The position numbers and the translations under genes were made by a program. From Gluconacetobacter johannae (GTDB lineage: Bacteria > Pseudomonadota > Alphaproteobacteria > Acetobacterales > Acetobacteraceae), in the NCBI RefSeq assembly GCF_014174305.1, contig NZ_JABEQH010000017.1, positions 1 through 64,000 on the forward strand: a stretch of 64,000 nucleotides of DNA, given 5' to 3'. A model generated the notes under the pieces. That model had not been told where the DNA came from. It did no database searches and worked only from the letters and a program-made list of their open reading frames with translations. Each line of letters starts with the position of its first letter. Positions within the stretch are counted from its first letter, which is position 1. Shown in pieces: positions 9,952 through 18,910 of the stretch.

Positions 9952-10086
9952 CTACCAGGCTGCGCCGAAGATCAGCACGCAGGCATAAAGCGCGATGATC
10001 CCCGCGATGCCCCCGATCATCACCGACCAGTATCCGATCGAATGGCCAGGCGTCGTGGACAGCCGGCGCGCAAGAATGTCGGTCAT
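9952..10086 (-). CDS. 44-aa single-pass membrane peptide
   Basis: ATG at 10086 has a strong AAAGGGGG ribosome binding site. The peptide has a basic N-terminus (about 15 residues), then one long hydrophobic helix from about residue 19 to the C-terminal W. No family is recognised. It converges with the glycosidase gene. Confidence 0.6.
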   Translation of the reverse strand: MTDILARRLSTTPGHSIGYWSVMIGGIAGIIALYACVLIFGAAW

Positions 10087-10265
10087 GGATGCCCCCTTTG
10101 TTCCCGAGGCGGTTTCTCGACCCCCTGCAGATGGGCGCCCCGGTGGGGCCGGCAAGACGACGCGGACGGCTCACCCGGTCACAACCGCACGATCGGCCCC
10201 CTTGTCCGAGGCGGGCATCGACAGGCATGCTGGCCGCGTCTGCATCCGCGAAGGAGCTTCCCGAC

Positions 10266-10466
10266 ATGCGTATCCGCCTGTTCCTGTCCGCCCTGTCCGT
10301 CGTCGCCCTGATGGGGGCGGCCGCCCCCGGTTCGGCCGCCCCCTGCCGTGACGCCAAGGGCAAGTTCGTCACCTGCCCCAAGCCGAAGCCGGAAAAATGC
10401 CGCGACGCCAAGGGCAAATTCACCAAATGCCCCGCCGCCCCGGCGACACCGGCCCCGCCGGGCTGA
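10266..10466 (+). CDS. Small secreted protein with duplicated CRDAKGKF motif
   Basis: The 66-residue product has AAGGAG about 11 bp before the ATG and a signal peptide ending GSAA. The mature part is about 40 residues and contains the unit CRDAKGKFxxCP twice, then a Pro/Ala tail. The two Cys of each unit could form disulfides in the periplasm. The function is unknown. Confidence 0.7.
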   Translation: MRIRLFLSALSVVALMGAAAPGSAAPCRDAKGKFVTCPKPKPEKCRDAKGKFTKCPAAPATPAPPG

Positions 10467-10577
10467 TCGGGTTCCGGGCGGGTGGCGTGACAGACGTCCC
10501 CGCCCGCAGGGCACGGTGCAACTCCCAAAGCCGCCAGTCGTTCGCTGCCCACACAGGCGCCTCGATGGAGGAATGCG

Positions 10578-10901
10578 ATGGGACGCCCCGCCCGATACGC
10601 GACCCGACAGGCCATGCTCGCGCTGCTGGCCGTCCTGGCCAACCCGGCCATATCCCTGGCCCAGTCCACCCCGCCCCGGCTGCCGCCCCCGGCAAATCCG
10701 CATAGCCGGACACCGGCCGAGCGGATGGGCGACATGCCGCACATGCATTGCGCCAGCGAGATGTCGCCGTCGCGCTGCGCCCATCAGGACATGCTCGGCC
10801 CGCCGCCCGAACACCGGCCCGAAGCCGGGACCACCCCGCCCCCCAAAGAAAAGCCGGGCCCACAGCCCCATCGCACGGTGCCTGCCCCGCCGGGTCGCTG
10901 A
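10578..10901 (+). CDS. Small exported Pro-rich protein with Met/His/Cys cluster
   Basis: The 107-residue product has GGAGG ten bases before the start and a signal peptide ending SLAQ. The mature chain is Pro-rich and probably disordered, with a Met/His/Cys cluster near residue 52 (GDMPHMHC) that could hold metal. It converges on the PepSY membrane gene of the iron cluster. No known family. Confidence 0.6.
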   Translation: MGRPARYATRQAMLALLAVLANPAISLAQSTPPRLPPPANPHSRTPAERMGDMPHMHCASEMSPSRCAHQDMLGPPPEHRPEAGTTPPPKEKPGPQPHRTVPAPPGR

Positions 10902-10961
10902 CCGCCAGCACTGGACCGCGCGACCGGCAACCGACCCCGCGCGCACGGCCCGACGGCTGCG

Positions 10962-12068
10962 TCAGCCTCGGGTCCGCGCCCGCCGCAACATCCACATCGC
11001 CGCACCCGTCACCGAGAACAGGCACAGGGCCAGGCCGTTCAGCCCGACAAGCACGCTCCAGAGGTCGCCGGCCCACGTCGCGGACAGCCGGTTCTGATGC
11101 AGGATCCGGATCCAGGCATACAGGCGTTGCCCCACGCTTTGCGTGCCGGGATCGGCCGTCACCGTCATGGCGCCCGTGTGGCGGTCGATCCGGAGGGTTG
11201 TGGGCCGGTTGGCGCCATATCCCGGCTGCACCACGCGCACGGTGAACGGGCCCCGCGGCGCCCCCAGCTGGATGTCGCTGATCGTATCGTGCGGCCGGGC
11301 CTGGCGGATCGTCGCCAGCGCCATGTCCAGCCCGTCCTCCTCCATCGCTCCCGCATCCGCCGCGTGACGGTGGCCGCGCTGTCCGTCCGCTGCCATGGGC
11401 GGGCGTCTTGGCCCCGCCCCGCCGCCGGGAAACATGTCGGGGTAGCAGATCATCACCCCGCTGCCGGCCATGAAGCCGAGCAGCAGGAACATCCATGCCC
11501 CCACCGCCAGGTGCGTTTCCCGCCACAGCCTCAGCCCGCGCGCCTTGCGCGAAATCATCAGGCCGCGCCGCCATAATCCCGATTGCCACAGGTGGCTGCG
11601 CGGCCACCAGAGCACGATGCCGCTGACCGCCATCCCGACCAGGAAGACGCCGACCCACCCTATCGGCCCGCGCCCGACCGGCAGCAGCAGCAGGGCGGTA
11701 TGCAGCCGCATGACGAAGCCGTAGACGACGCTGCGCTTCTGCATGCCGACCACATGGCCCGACGACGGATCGACCAGGATATTGAGGTCGGGGCGACGCC
11801 CGCCCGCCGGGCCGAACCCGACGCTGGCCGGGTCATGGGGGCCCTGCGGCGGCGCATAGCGCAGCGCGCTGGTCCCGGCGGGCGCGGCCGCGCGGGCGGC
11901 CTGGACCAACTGGCTCGCAGGAAGCGGGGGGCCGGACCAGGTGATCTGCGGCCGCCCTGGCGCCTCCTGCGGCAGCACGACCATCAGGAACCCGGTCAGG
12001 CCCTGAAGGGCGAAGGGAATCGCCAGGGCCAGCCCGATCCAGCGATGCAGTTTACGCAGGAGCCGCAT
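10962..12068 (-). CDS. PepSY-domain inner-membrane protein (PiuB-like)
   Basis: The 368-residue product is a PepSY-TM protein of the type linked to iron-regulated membrane reductases. It opens with LRKLHRWIGLALAIPFALQGLTGF (first helix). Further helices follow near residues 130-160 and 185-210, then a soluble Gly/Arg/His-rich loop, a PepSY-like segment and a last helix. ATG 12068 puts the helix at the usual distance from the start; ATG 12095 is possible. It is the last gene of the minus-strand iron cluster, 79 bp after piuC. It probably helps reduce ferric siderophores at the inner membrane. Confidence 0.8.
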   Translation of the reverse strand: MRLLRKLHRWIGLALAIPFALQGLTGFLMVVLPQEAPGRPQITWSGPPLPASQLVQAARAAAPAGTSALRYAPPQGPHDPASVGFGPAGGRRPDLNILVDPSSGHVVGMQKRSVVYGFVMRLHTALLLLPVGRGPIGWVGVFLVGMAVSGIVLWWPRSHLWQSGLWRRGLMISRKARGLRLWRETHLAVGAWMFLLLGFMAGSGVMICYPDMFPGGGAGPRRPPMAADGQRGHRHAADAGAMEEDGLDMALATIRQARPHDTISDIQLGAPRGPFTVRVVQPGYGANRPTTLRIDRHTGAMTVTADPGTQSVGQRLYAWIRILHQNRLSATWAGDLWSVLVGLNGLALCLFSVTGAAMWMLRRARTRG

Positions 12069-12147
12069 CAGGCGACCCCGCGAATGGTCATGCATGTCAT
12101 CCAGGTCATACCAATCAGGATTATGAACGTGTCTTCGACGGCGGGCC

Positions 12148-12834
12148 TCACAGCGTGCACCATTGCCGCATGAGGTTATGGTAGCAGTTGACCAGGCCCA
12201 ATATGTCCGGATCGTCATCCGGCAGCCGGGCCCGCAGGCCCATGATGGTCCGGTCGAGATCGAACAGCAGCCGGCGCCGGCTGCCTTCGCGGATCATGGA
12301 CTGGGTCCAGAAGAACGACGCCCAGCGGCTGCCGCGCGTCACCGGGGCGACGCTGTGCAGGACCGTCGTGTCATAGACGATCATGTCGCCGGCCGGCAGC
12401 TTGACCGCCTGCGTGCCGCTTGCATCGTGGATCAGCAGTTCGCCGCCGTCATATTCCTCCGGATCGGTCAGGAACAACGTCGCGGATATGTCGGTTCTGA
12501 TCCGCAGCCCGTCGGAGCCGGGGATGTAGCGGATCGCATTGTCGACATGCGCGCCGAATTCCATGCCGACATCGTACCGGTTGAACAGGGGCGGCACGAT
12601 GCGATGCGGCACGGCCGCGCTGGTGAACAGCGCGTTGCGCGCCAGCGCGCCCAGGACCAGATCGGCCAGTGCGCGATGGTCCGGATGATTGAGCGGCAAC
12701 TGAAGATTGTGCTTGGCCTGCGCCGATTGCGGACCCGCGGTGACGCGTCCGTCGCGCCAGTCGGCCTGGGCCAGCACCGCGCGGCAATGGGCCAGTTCGT
12801 CCCGGCTCAGCAGTTCGGGGATATGCAGCAGCAT
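12148..12834 (-). CDS. piuC: PKHD-type Fe(II)/2-oxoglutarate hydroxylase PiuC
   Basis: The 228-residue product is a PKHD-type dioxygenase (COG3128). Metal ligands are visible: H96 and D98 in FGAHVDN, and distal H160 in [14 protein letters not shown]170 sits where the 2-oxoglutarate-binding Arg is expected. The GDMIVYD turn comes before the distal His. TGATG at 12836-12832 overlaps the stop of the Sel1 gene with this start, so the two are translationally coupled (GTG 12837 is a less likely start). In pseudomonads piuC lies next to the siderophore receptor gene piuA and is iron-repressed; the same order is seen here. Confidence 0.93.
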   Translation of the reverse strand: MLLHIPELLSRDELAHCRAVLAQADWRDGRVTAGPQSAQAKHNLQLPLNHPDHRALADLVLGALARNALFTSAAVPHRIVPPLFNRYDVGMEFGAHVDNAIRYIPGSDGLRIRTDISATLFLTDPEEYDGGELLIHDASGTQAVKLPAGDMIVYDTTVLHSVAPVTRGSRWASFFWTQSMIREGSRRRLLFDLDRTIMGLRARLPDDDPDILGLVNCYHNLMRQWCTL

Positions 12835-13505
12835 CACCTGACCTCATGTTCCGCAAGGAAACGTTCCATCTGATCGCGGAATGCCGGTGTGCCGGTGCGG
12901 CGGGCGATGTCGAAATGACGCCGCGCCTGCGCGTGCCGGCCTTCCGCCCGCAGGAAGCGGCCGAAATTGAAATGTCCCCGGAAATCCCCGCCCTCGGCGG
13001 CACGGGCATACCAGGCCCTCGCCTGGCCCAGGTCGCGCGCCACGGCCCATCCGTCTTCGTAAAACCCGCCGATGATATTGAAGGATTTGCAATGGCCACG
13101 GGCCGCGGCCCGCCGCAGCCACGCCAGCGCCCGCATGTGGTCGGGTGGCCCGTCCCAGCCCAGGGTCAGCCCCGTGGCATAGTTGTACATGCCCCAATCC
13201 AGACCGGCGCACGCGGCGGCGCGATACCAGCGCAGCGCCTCGGCCGGGGCGGGCGCCAGGCCCCACCCCAGTTCGCAGCAGCGCCCGACCATATTGAGCC
13301 CCATCGGATGACCCTGCCGGGCGGCGGCCAGAAACCAGCCCAGCGCCGCCCCCTTGTCACGGGGCAGGAACCGGCCGTCGAGCAATATCTGCCCCAGCGT
13401 CAATTGCGCGTCCGCCTGCCCCGCGCCGGCCAGGGCGCAGATCGCCTCGACGCCGGCCGCCACGCTGTCCTGCCTTTCGCCCCGCATGCCGGTTTCACCC
13501 CGCAT
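12834..13505 (-). CDS. Sel1/TPR-repeat protein of the piu cluster
   Basis: The 223-residue product carries about four Sel1-type helical repeats ([24 protein letters not shown], [25 protein letters not shown] and [12 protein letters not shown] units). It has no signal peptide and should be cytoplasmic. Sel1 repeats are protein-binding scaffolds. The gene sits between the receptor (13 bp away) and piuC (stop/start overlap). A Sel1 protein in this position is also known in pseudomonad piu loci, which suggests an accessory role in iron uptake or in hydroxylase function. Start 13505 or 13487. Confidence 0.85.
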   Translation of the reverse strand: MRGETGMRGERQDSVAAGVEAICALAGAGQADAQLTLGQILLDGRFLPRDKGAALGWFLAAARQGHPMGLNMVGRCCELGWGLAPAPAEALRWYRAAACAGLDWGMYNYATGLTLGWDGPPDHMRALAWLRRAAARGHCKSFNIIGGFYEDGWAVARDLGQARAWYARAAEGGDFRGHFNFGRFLRAEGRHAQARRHFDIARRTGTPAFRDQMERFLAEHEVR

Positions 13506-13518
13506 CCCGCACCAACGT

Positions 13519-15846
13519 TCAGAAATGGGCGTTCAGGGTCACAAAGGCGGTCCGGCCGGGCGCCTGCGTGGCGTAATGCGTCGTGTAAGCCTGTGTGAAA
13601 TACCGCATGTTCGCCAGATTCTGCATATTGAGCTGCAGGCTGTAATGGCGGCGGAACTTGTAATTCGCCATGACGTCGAAGCGCCAGTAGCTGGGCACGA
13701 ATTTCGGCGCCGTGGGCGAATCCGTGCCGTACACCTTGCTCATGTAATACACGCCCGCCGCCACCGTCAGCGGCCTGACGATCCGGTAGGTCGTCCACAG
13801 CGCCAGGCTGTTCTCCGGCGTGTTCGGCGCATGCCGCCCGTCCATCAGCCCGGCCGCGGCCCCGGCCCCACCGGCCTTGAGCAGCCGCGCGTCCAGATAG
13901 GTGTAGCCGCCGTTGATCGACCAGTCGCGCGTGATCTGCCCGTTCAGGCCGATTTCAAAACCACGGACCCGCTTGGTGCCGCCATTGGCGATGCCGCCCG
14001 ACGGCGTGCTGATCTTGAAATTGGTGCTGTCGATCTGGAACAGCGCGCCGGTCAGCAGCATCCGGTTATGAAGCAGGTTCCATTTGGTGCCGACTTCGAT
14101 CGTGCGGTCCCGTTCCGGCTTCAGCACGCTGCCGATATTGCCGGTCCGGTCCACGCCGAGGCTGATGTCGTCCGATCCCTGCCCCACGGAATTGCCCGGC
14201 GGGATCGCCGAAGTGGCGTAGGACGCGTAGATCGACCCGTTGGAGCGCGGCTTGTACACCAGCCCGCCCTGGTAGGTGAACAGATTGTCGCCACGCCCAT
14301 ATTCGCCCGCCGCCGCACGGTAGGTGCTCTGCACATTGTCGTAGCGCACGCCGAAATTGGCCTGAAGCTGGCGCAGCAGCGTCATCGTGTCGAACAGATA
14401 GACCGCCTTGGTGTCGAAGCGCGTGCTGTTCGGGTTGCCCGTGCGCGTGAGGTTGCCGCTCCACAGATCGTTCGGGTTCGGATTGGTCAGAGAGGTACAA
14501 GTATAGGATGAAAAGGCCAGCGCGGTCGCGCATCGGGTGAAACTGGTGCCCGAGGCCACGTTCTGCCCGTTCACCGTGGCGGTGTAGGTATCGTTCTTGC
14601 CCTGCTCGCGGGTGAATTCCGTGCCCGAGGCAAACTGGTTCTTGAAGCCCAGCAGATGGAACGACCCGTAGAAATCGGTCTGGTTGGTCGCCGTGTCCAG
14701 CGTGGAAATGCGGCTGTTCAGACGGCGATAGACGTCGCCGTAATAGATATTGCCCTGGCTGTCGTCCGGCATGGTCCACCGGTCGTTCTGGGTGGTCTCG
14801 GAATAGCGTGTGGTATTGCGGATATGAAGGGTGCTGCTGAAATCATGCTCCAGCCGCAACGTGCCCATGTCGATGCCATCCTGATTGGAATCACGGTTTT
14901 TCAACCCGTACCAGGTATCGAACGGCACCTTCACCGGCGCGCCGCTTCCCGTCGCCAGCACCCGCGCCGCGCCGTCGGACCGCGCGTTGAAGGCGGGGTT
15001 GCTATAGGGAATACCGACATCGGGCAGATCGTCGTTCTGCATGTGATAATACATCACGGTGACGCGGTTCGCGGTGCCCAGCCCGAACGACAGGGACGGC
15101 GCCACGCCGTAGCGGCGATAGTGGGTGGGCCCGCGTCCGGCCACGCCCTGGTCGTCCCCCATCAGGTTCAGGCGGAACGCGCCGGTCGGGCTGACTTTCC
15201 AGTTGCCGTCGAACGTGCCCCGCTTGTAGTCGGCATTGCCGAACCCGAGGCTGGCGTCGATCGCGTTCTTCAGGCTGGGCATCTTGCTGTTGATGTAGAT
15301 CGCGCCGCCGGCGCCGCCACGTCCGGCGAAGGCGCCGGTATCGCCCTTGATGACCTCGACCGATTCCACATTGAATGTCTCGCGCGATTGCGCGCCGACA
15401 TCGCGCAGCCCGTCGACGAAGGTGCTCGACTGCGCGTCATAGCCCCGCAGGAACGGCCGATCGCCGACCGGATTGCCGCCCTCGCCCGCGCCCATCGTGA
15501 TGCCCGGCACGTTACGCAAGGCATCGGCCAGCGTGTTCGACCCGGTCTGGGTCAGCAACTGGCGCGAGATGATCGACACGCTCTTGGGCGTATCCAGCAG
15601 GGGGGCCGTGAATTTGGGCGAGGCGTCATGCCACAGGCCGACGACCTCGATATGTTCGTGCCGGGGGGCCGGCCGGTCCGGATGGGCCTTCTTCTTCTCG
15701 TCGTCCGATATCCTGTCCGGCGCGGCCAGGGCCGAGGTGGCGGCCACCCCCTGGGTTCCGATCATCGCCAGGGCCAGACCACATAATGTCTGACCGCGCT
15801 GGGGCGCCACACCATGCGCGGTACGCCATTTTCCAGTGACACCCAT
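13519..15846 (-). CDS. TonB-dependent catecholate-siderophore receptor (PiuA/Fiu type)
   Basis: The 775-residue product should take up ferric catecholate siderophores. After a signal peptide (about 45 residues) and a charged stretch come the plug signatures: LLDTPKSVSIISRQLL, LADALRNVPGI, FLRGYDAQSSTFVDGLRD and VEVIKGDTGAFAGRGGAGGAI. The barrel ends in the canonical C-terminal aromatic (TAFVTLNAHF). It is the first gene of a minus-strand unit with the Sel1, PiuC and PepSY genes. I took ATG 15846 with AGAGG nine bases upstream. A palindromic Fur-like site at 15871-15897 indicates iron repression. Confidence 0.92.
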   Translation of the reverse strand: MGVTGKWRTAHGVAPQRGQTLCGLALAMIGTQGVAATSALAAPDRISDDEKKKAHPDRPAPRHEHIEVVGLWHDASPKFTAPLLDTPKSVSIISRQLLTQTGSNTLADALRNVPGITMGAGEGGNPVGDRPFLRGYDAQSSTFVDGLRDVGAQSRETFNVESVEVIKGDTGAFAGRGGAGGAIYINSKMPSLKNAIDASLGFGNADYKRGTFDGNWKVSPTGAFRLNLMGDDQGVAGRGPTHYRRYGVAPSLSFGLGTANRVTVMYYHMQNDDLPDVGIPYSNPAFNARSDGAARVLATGSGAPVKVPFDTWYGLKNRDSNQDGIDMGTLRLEHDFSSTLHIRNTTRYSETTQNDRWTMPDDSQGNIYYGDVYRRLNSRISTLDTATNQTDFYGSFHLLGFKNQFASGTEFTREQGKNDTYTATVNGQNVASGTSFTRCATALAFSSYTCTSLTNPNPNDLWSGNLTRTGNPNSTRFDTKAVYLFDTMTLLRQLQANFGVRYDNVQSTYRAAAGEYGRGDNLFTYQGGLVYKPRSNGSIYASYATSAIPPGNSVGQGSDDISLGVDRTGNIGSVLKPERDRTIEVGTKWNLLHNRMLLTGALFQIDSTNFKISTPSGGIANGGTKRVRGFEIGLNGQITRDWSINGGYTYLDARLLKAGGAGAAAGLMDGRHAPNTPENSLALWTTYRIVRPLTVAAGVYYMSKVYGTDSPTAPKFVPSYWRFDVMANYKFRRHYSLQLNMQNLANMRYFTQAYTTHYATQAPGRTAFVTLNAHF

Positions 15847-15870
15847 TCCCTCGGCACCTCTTGTTACAAA

Positions 15871-15897
15871 CGCAAATGCAAACAACTCGCATTTGCG
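15871..15897. promoter_or_regulatory. Fur-type operator before the piu cluster
   Basis: CGCAAATGC and GCATTTGCG form a perfect 9-bp inverted repeat with a 9-bp spacer, 25-51 bp upstream of the siderophore receptor start. The position and the GCAAATGC half-sites fit a Fur-family repressor site covering the promoter. Binding itself is inferred. Confidence 0.5.
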
Positions 15898-16082
15898 ATC
15901 TGCTCAGAACGACCCCGAATCGTCAAGACGTTCGTCCATGACAAAGCATGTCTGGAAACGGATGCCGTCGGGGGCGCGCGGCCGGGTTCGACAGAGGAAA
16001 AATTCGGTTCACGTCACCGCGACATCCCTCAAACGGCGGGCGCCACCCGGCGTTGGCACATCGTCGGACAGGAGGTCCCGTT

Positions 16083-16403
16083 ATGCGTCAGATCCCAATC
16101 CTCATGCTGGCCTGCGCCGCATCCGCATCGGTATGGGCGCCATCGGCGGGATGGGCACAGAAGCACCCCTCGCCCTCTTCGATGGATTCTATACAGGGAC
16201 ATTATCCGAAGCCGTCGCAAAAGCCGTCCTCGGATTACGACAATGCGCCCTATCTTCGAAACCGGGCGGGTGACGCGCCCAAGTCCAGAACATACCCCAC
16301 GCCTCACGCCATGAAGCCGACCCAGGAAAACCCGAGGCCGCCAGGCATGGACAAGCCGTCGCCGGACCAGATGCCAAAGCCCGGACAGGCGCCGCATTCC
16401 TGA
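16083..16403 (+). CDS. Small exported Pro/Lys-rich protein, 106 aa
   Basis: AGGAGG lies nine bases before ATG 16083. A clear signal peptide (ending GWAQ, about residue 26) is followed by a hydrophilic Pro-, Ser- and Lys-rich chain with no predicted fold. It is divergent from the siderophore receptor gene. No known family. Confidence 0.6.
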   Translation: MRQIPILMLACAASASVWAPSAGWAQKHPSPSSMDSIQGHYPKPSQKPSSDYDNAPYLRNRAGDAPKSRTYPTPHAMKPTQENPRPPGMDKPSPDQMPKPGQAPHS

Positions 16404-16540
16404 CCGCGACGGCGTGGCCCCGCCCCGAACGGCACGATCGTCAGGGCCTCAAATATCGCGCTCTTCCAAGGCCCTTTCACCCTTGCAACCCTTGTGGGCC
16501 AGCCTATCTCCTGTCCTTCTCCCAGCCTGAGGAGGGCATG

Positions 16541-16714
16541 ATGGACAGGAAAAAAGGTCCCGCATCTTCTGGTCCCAGGAAGACGACGCGGGCCAAGGTC
16601 GCGCCCAGGGAAACCAGGACGGACGCCTATGCCGATCTCGCCATCGGCAAGGATCCGAAGGAGCCTCCTGTGCCGGGACAGGCGTCGAGGCACACCCCTG
16701 GCGCCACGAAGTAA
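16541..16714 (+). CDS. 57-aa basic hypothetical protein
   Basis: A short frame with a strong GGAGGG site at 16531-16536. Of the two adjacent ATGs (16538, 16541), the second has better spacing. The product is Lys/Arg/Pro-rich and probably unstructured. It is followed directly by a good rho-independent terminator, which supports a real transcript. Confidence 0.55.
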   Translation: MDRKKGPASSGPRKTTRAKVAPRETRTDAYADLAIGKDPKEPPVPGQASRHTPGATK

Positions 16715-16730
16715 CGGAGCGCCCCCGAAG

Positions 16731-16758
16731 AAGCCCGGCCACATGCCGGGCTTTCTTT
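16731..16758 (+). terminator. Rho-independent terminator
   Basis: AAGCCCGGC and GCCGGGCTT form a perfect 9-bp stem around a CACAT loop, followed by TCTTTT. It ends the short transcription unit of the 57-aa gene. Confidence 0.85.
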
Positions 16759-16797
16759 TGACCGACCCGAGAGGACCTGCGGTTGGGGAGGAATGCC

Positions 16798-17130
16798 ATG
16801 AGCGACCAACGGCCGAAACCTGAGGATGGCGCGTTCCCTGATCCGGATGCGCCAGATCCGGAACCTGCGAAAGAGCCGATACCTGAGAAATCGGGGACTT
16901 CCGCGCCATGGCTGGACCCACGCCCAGCGTTTTTTGACGGGACGTCGGCCCCGCTGCCGCCTCGCCACCCCCACCCGGAAGACGATGGAGATGGCAACGG
17001 CGAGGATGACGACAGCGGCTGGGATCGCCGGCCGATAAGCTTTTACCCGGAGTCCGTCGCCCCCATGCCTCCCGGCCCGCCATCCGACGAACCCGCGCAC
17101 GATCCCGAAGAACCGGCGAAGACGGAATGA
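16798..17130 (+). CDS. Acidic Pro-rich disordered protein, 110 aa
   Basis: ATG 16798 has GGGGAGG about ten bases upstream. The product is rich in Pro, Asp and Glu throughout, with an acidic stretch near residues 60-75, no signal peptide and no hydrophobic core. No family is recognised. It is the last chromosomal gene before the prophage; the next 130 bp to attL hold nothing I can identify. Confidence 0.5.
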   Translation: MSDQRPKPEDGAFPDPDAPDPEPAKEPIPEKSGTSAPWLDPRPAFFDGTSAPLPPRHPHPEDDGDGNGEDDDSGWDRRPISFYPESVAPMPPGPPSDEPAHDPEEPAKTE

Positions 17131-17260
17131 AACTCCGACTGCATGGAGTCCGCGCCGCTCAGGGCGATTCGAACCGGCTTTTTTGTGGATATCCGTAGCC
17201 CTGAACGAGGGGGCAGCGAGGGAAACAATCTCTCAAGCCGCTGAAATCATTCAGGGGAAG

Positions 17261-17311
17261 TGGTGCTGCTGGACAGGATTGAACTGTCGACCTCTCCCTT
17301 ACCAAGGGAGT
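17261..17311. repeat. attL, 51-bp core
   Basis: Identical to 62786-62836. It is the displaced 3' part of tRNA-Thr(GGT), from the anticodon stem-loop through the T-arm to CCA. The left flank is chromosomal and the integrase gene starts its 3' end 65 bp to the right. Confidence 0.95.
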
Positions 17312-17375
17312 TGGATAGAATTATTTTCCATTCATTTTCAGAACTTTACCGTGTACACTACGCAAACTGCACGGA

Positions 17376-18455
17376 TTATGTCGCATTCAGCCAGTTATCC
17401 ACAGCTTCGCGGTATGCATCCGGCATCTTCTTCGCATATCGGGTCACCATCGTGATGTTGGACCACCCGCCATCGCGCTGGAGCGCCAGCAGATCGCCAT
17501 GCAGGCAGTATTGCCATGTCGCCCATGTGTGCCGGAGATGGTGAGGGGTGACGTCGGATACCCATGTCCGCTTCGACTGGCCGGATGTCGACACCCATTC
17601 ATGCCAATGCCCTGGCAGCCCAGCCTTCCGGCATGCTGTCGCCCACGCGCACTTGATCTGACCGCCGCTTGTGCGGCCGCTGTCCAGATATCCCTCCGGG
17701 TTCGGCCGCTTCCGGGTTGCCGGCGGCCGGAAGATCCGTCCCGGTCGGTGCGGTAGCGCCGACAAGGCTGATATCGCCCGGTTCGGTAGGTCAACGTCCC
17801 GCTCCGTTCCCTGCTTCTGCCATAGCGTGGCGCGCCGGCCGACCAGATCGACGCTCTGCCATTCGATCTCCAGGGCCTCGGACAGGCGTGCTCCCGTGCA
17901 GATCAGGAAGATGATGAGCGGCTTGATGTGCGTGCCAGCAGCGCCCACGAGCGCATCTGCCTCATCTGGCTTCAGGTAGGGGGTGATCGCCTTTGCGACT
18001 CGGGGGACATCAAAGGCCGGCCGGTCGCACCATTTGCGAATCGCTGCATGCTCCAGAATTGCCCGCAGGGGGGTCAGCACCTGGCGCAGCTTTGTTGCCG
18101 CGCTGGCCTTGTGCCCATCCCGCAGGATCTTCGCATAGGCGCGATCGACGGAAACCTGATCAATCTGGTGCAGGGGTGTTGTCCCGAAATGCTGCACCAG
18201 CTTCTCGACGGCGCTCTGTGTGTTATGGTTCCGCTGGGCGTGGTTGATGTAGCTCTCTACGGCTGAGGCAAAGGTGACGACTGCTTTCTGGCCGTAGAGG
18301 CTGGCGTTCCAGAGTTCCGATTCCCGGTGTGCCCGGTATTCCTCCGCTTTCCGGCGCTCAGTTGCGCCAGTACTCTCGAAAACGCTTTGCCCCCGGACGG
18401 TGCCACGGACGTAGAAGAACGACGAGCCTGGGCGTGTGACGATTTTGAGGGGCAT
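17376..18455 (-). CDS. int: Phage tyrosine integrase
   Basis: The product is a tyrosine recombinase that integrates and excises the prophage at tRNA-Thr. With start 18455 (359 aa) the catalytic residues are R190 (TGARLSEAL), H305 and R308 (HHLRHTWAT), W331 (DGGWSNITM) and nucleophile Y340 (TRYAKKM). An N-terminal SAM-like core-binding domain spans about residues 55-145. An upstream in-frame start at 18515 would add 20 Pro/Arg-rich residues. The 5' end overlaps the preceding HTH gene by about 200 nt. Position beside attL is typical. Confidence 0.93.
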   Translation of the reverse strand: MPLKIVTRPGSSFFYVRGTVRGQSVFESTGATERRKAEEYRAHRESELWNASLYGQKAVVTFASAVESYINHAQRNHNTQSAVEKLVQHFGTTPLHQIDQVSVDRAYAKILRDGHKASAATKLRQVLTPLRAILEHAAIRKWCDRPAFDVPRVAKAITPYLKPDEADALVGAAGTHIKPLIIFLICTGARLSEALEIEWQSVDLVGRRATLWQKQGTERDVDLPNRAISALSALPHRPGRIFRPPATRKRPNPEGYLDSGRTSGGQIKCAWATACRKAGLPGHWHEWVSTSGQSKRTWVSDVTPHHLRHTWATWQYCLHGDLLALQRDGGWSNITMVTRYAKKMPDAYREAVDNWLNAT

Positions 18456-18649
18456 TCCAGGCTTTCGGTCAGGCGTCTCAGGTCTGTCGGGTGGAAGACG
18501 ATGCGGTTTCCCCACCGCCTATGGGTGGGTCCGCCGGCATGCGTCGGGTTCTCGCGAAGGTGCTGGAGTAGTTTCGTCCTGCCAATCCGGCCGCGCAGTC
18601 GTTCGAGGATATCGGCCACGGTCAGGTAGGTGGGGAGTGCTTCGCTCAT
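18257..18649 (-). CDS. Excisionase-like HTH DNA-binding protein
   Basis: The 130-residue product begins with a compact winged-HTH-like region ([37 protein letters not shown], residues 9-58), as in phage Xis/AlpA-type proteins. The last 65 residues are Ser/Arg-rich and lie over the start of int in another frame, so the functional gene may be only the first half. ATGA overlap with the zinc-finger gene upstream couples translation. Location directly before int fits a recombination directionality factor. Confidence 0.65.
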   Translation of the reverse strand: MSEALPTYLTVADILERLRGRIGRTKLLQHLRENPTHAGGPTHRRWGNRIVFHPTDLRRLTESLECPSKSSHAQARRSSTSVAPSGGKAFSRVLAQLSAGKRRNTGHTGNRNSGTPASTARKQSSPLPQP

Positions 18650-18870
18650 CCCTCCACCTCCGGCTTTGACCTCTTGGCTCGCACCCACCAAATCATCTTG
18701 ACGAAGGGTGCGGCGATCCTCTTGCCCGCTTTCTCTATCTTGTCTGTCGTGATGACATCGATGCAGACTGCGACGCATTCATCGCATATGAATGCATTCG
18801 GAGCGGCGATGAGCTTCTTCACCTCATTCTGCGATTTTCCGCAGAACGAGCAACGCAGAGCTTCGTTCAT
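18646..18870 (-). CDS. Free-standing ClpX-type C4 zinc-finger protein
   Basis: The 74-residue product matches the N-terminal zinc-binding domain of Clp[21 protein letters not shown], then [14 protein letters not shown], giving the Cx2C...Cx2C pattern (residues 7, 10, 29, 32). The AAA+ part is absent and a short basic tail follows. In ClpX this domain dimerises and binds adaptors and some substrates. A lone copy in a prophage could compete for them, for instance to protect or expose a phage protein. That role is inference. Coupled to the xis-like gene by ATGA. Confidence 0.8.
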   Translation of the reverse strand: MNEALRCSFCGKSQNEVKKLIAAPNAFICDECVAVCIDVITTDKIEKAGKRIAAPFVKMIWWVRAKRSKPEVEG

Positions 18871-18910
18871 TTCTCCACCTCCGGGGACGTGTGCTCCTCC
18901 TGGGCGTTGT

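Noticed and set aside
10179-10946. Minus-strand frames opposite the two small secreted proteins
   Set aside because: The plus frames have signal peptides and ribosome binding sites. The minus frames are Arg/Gly-rich shadows.
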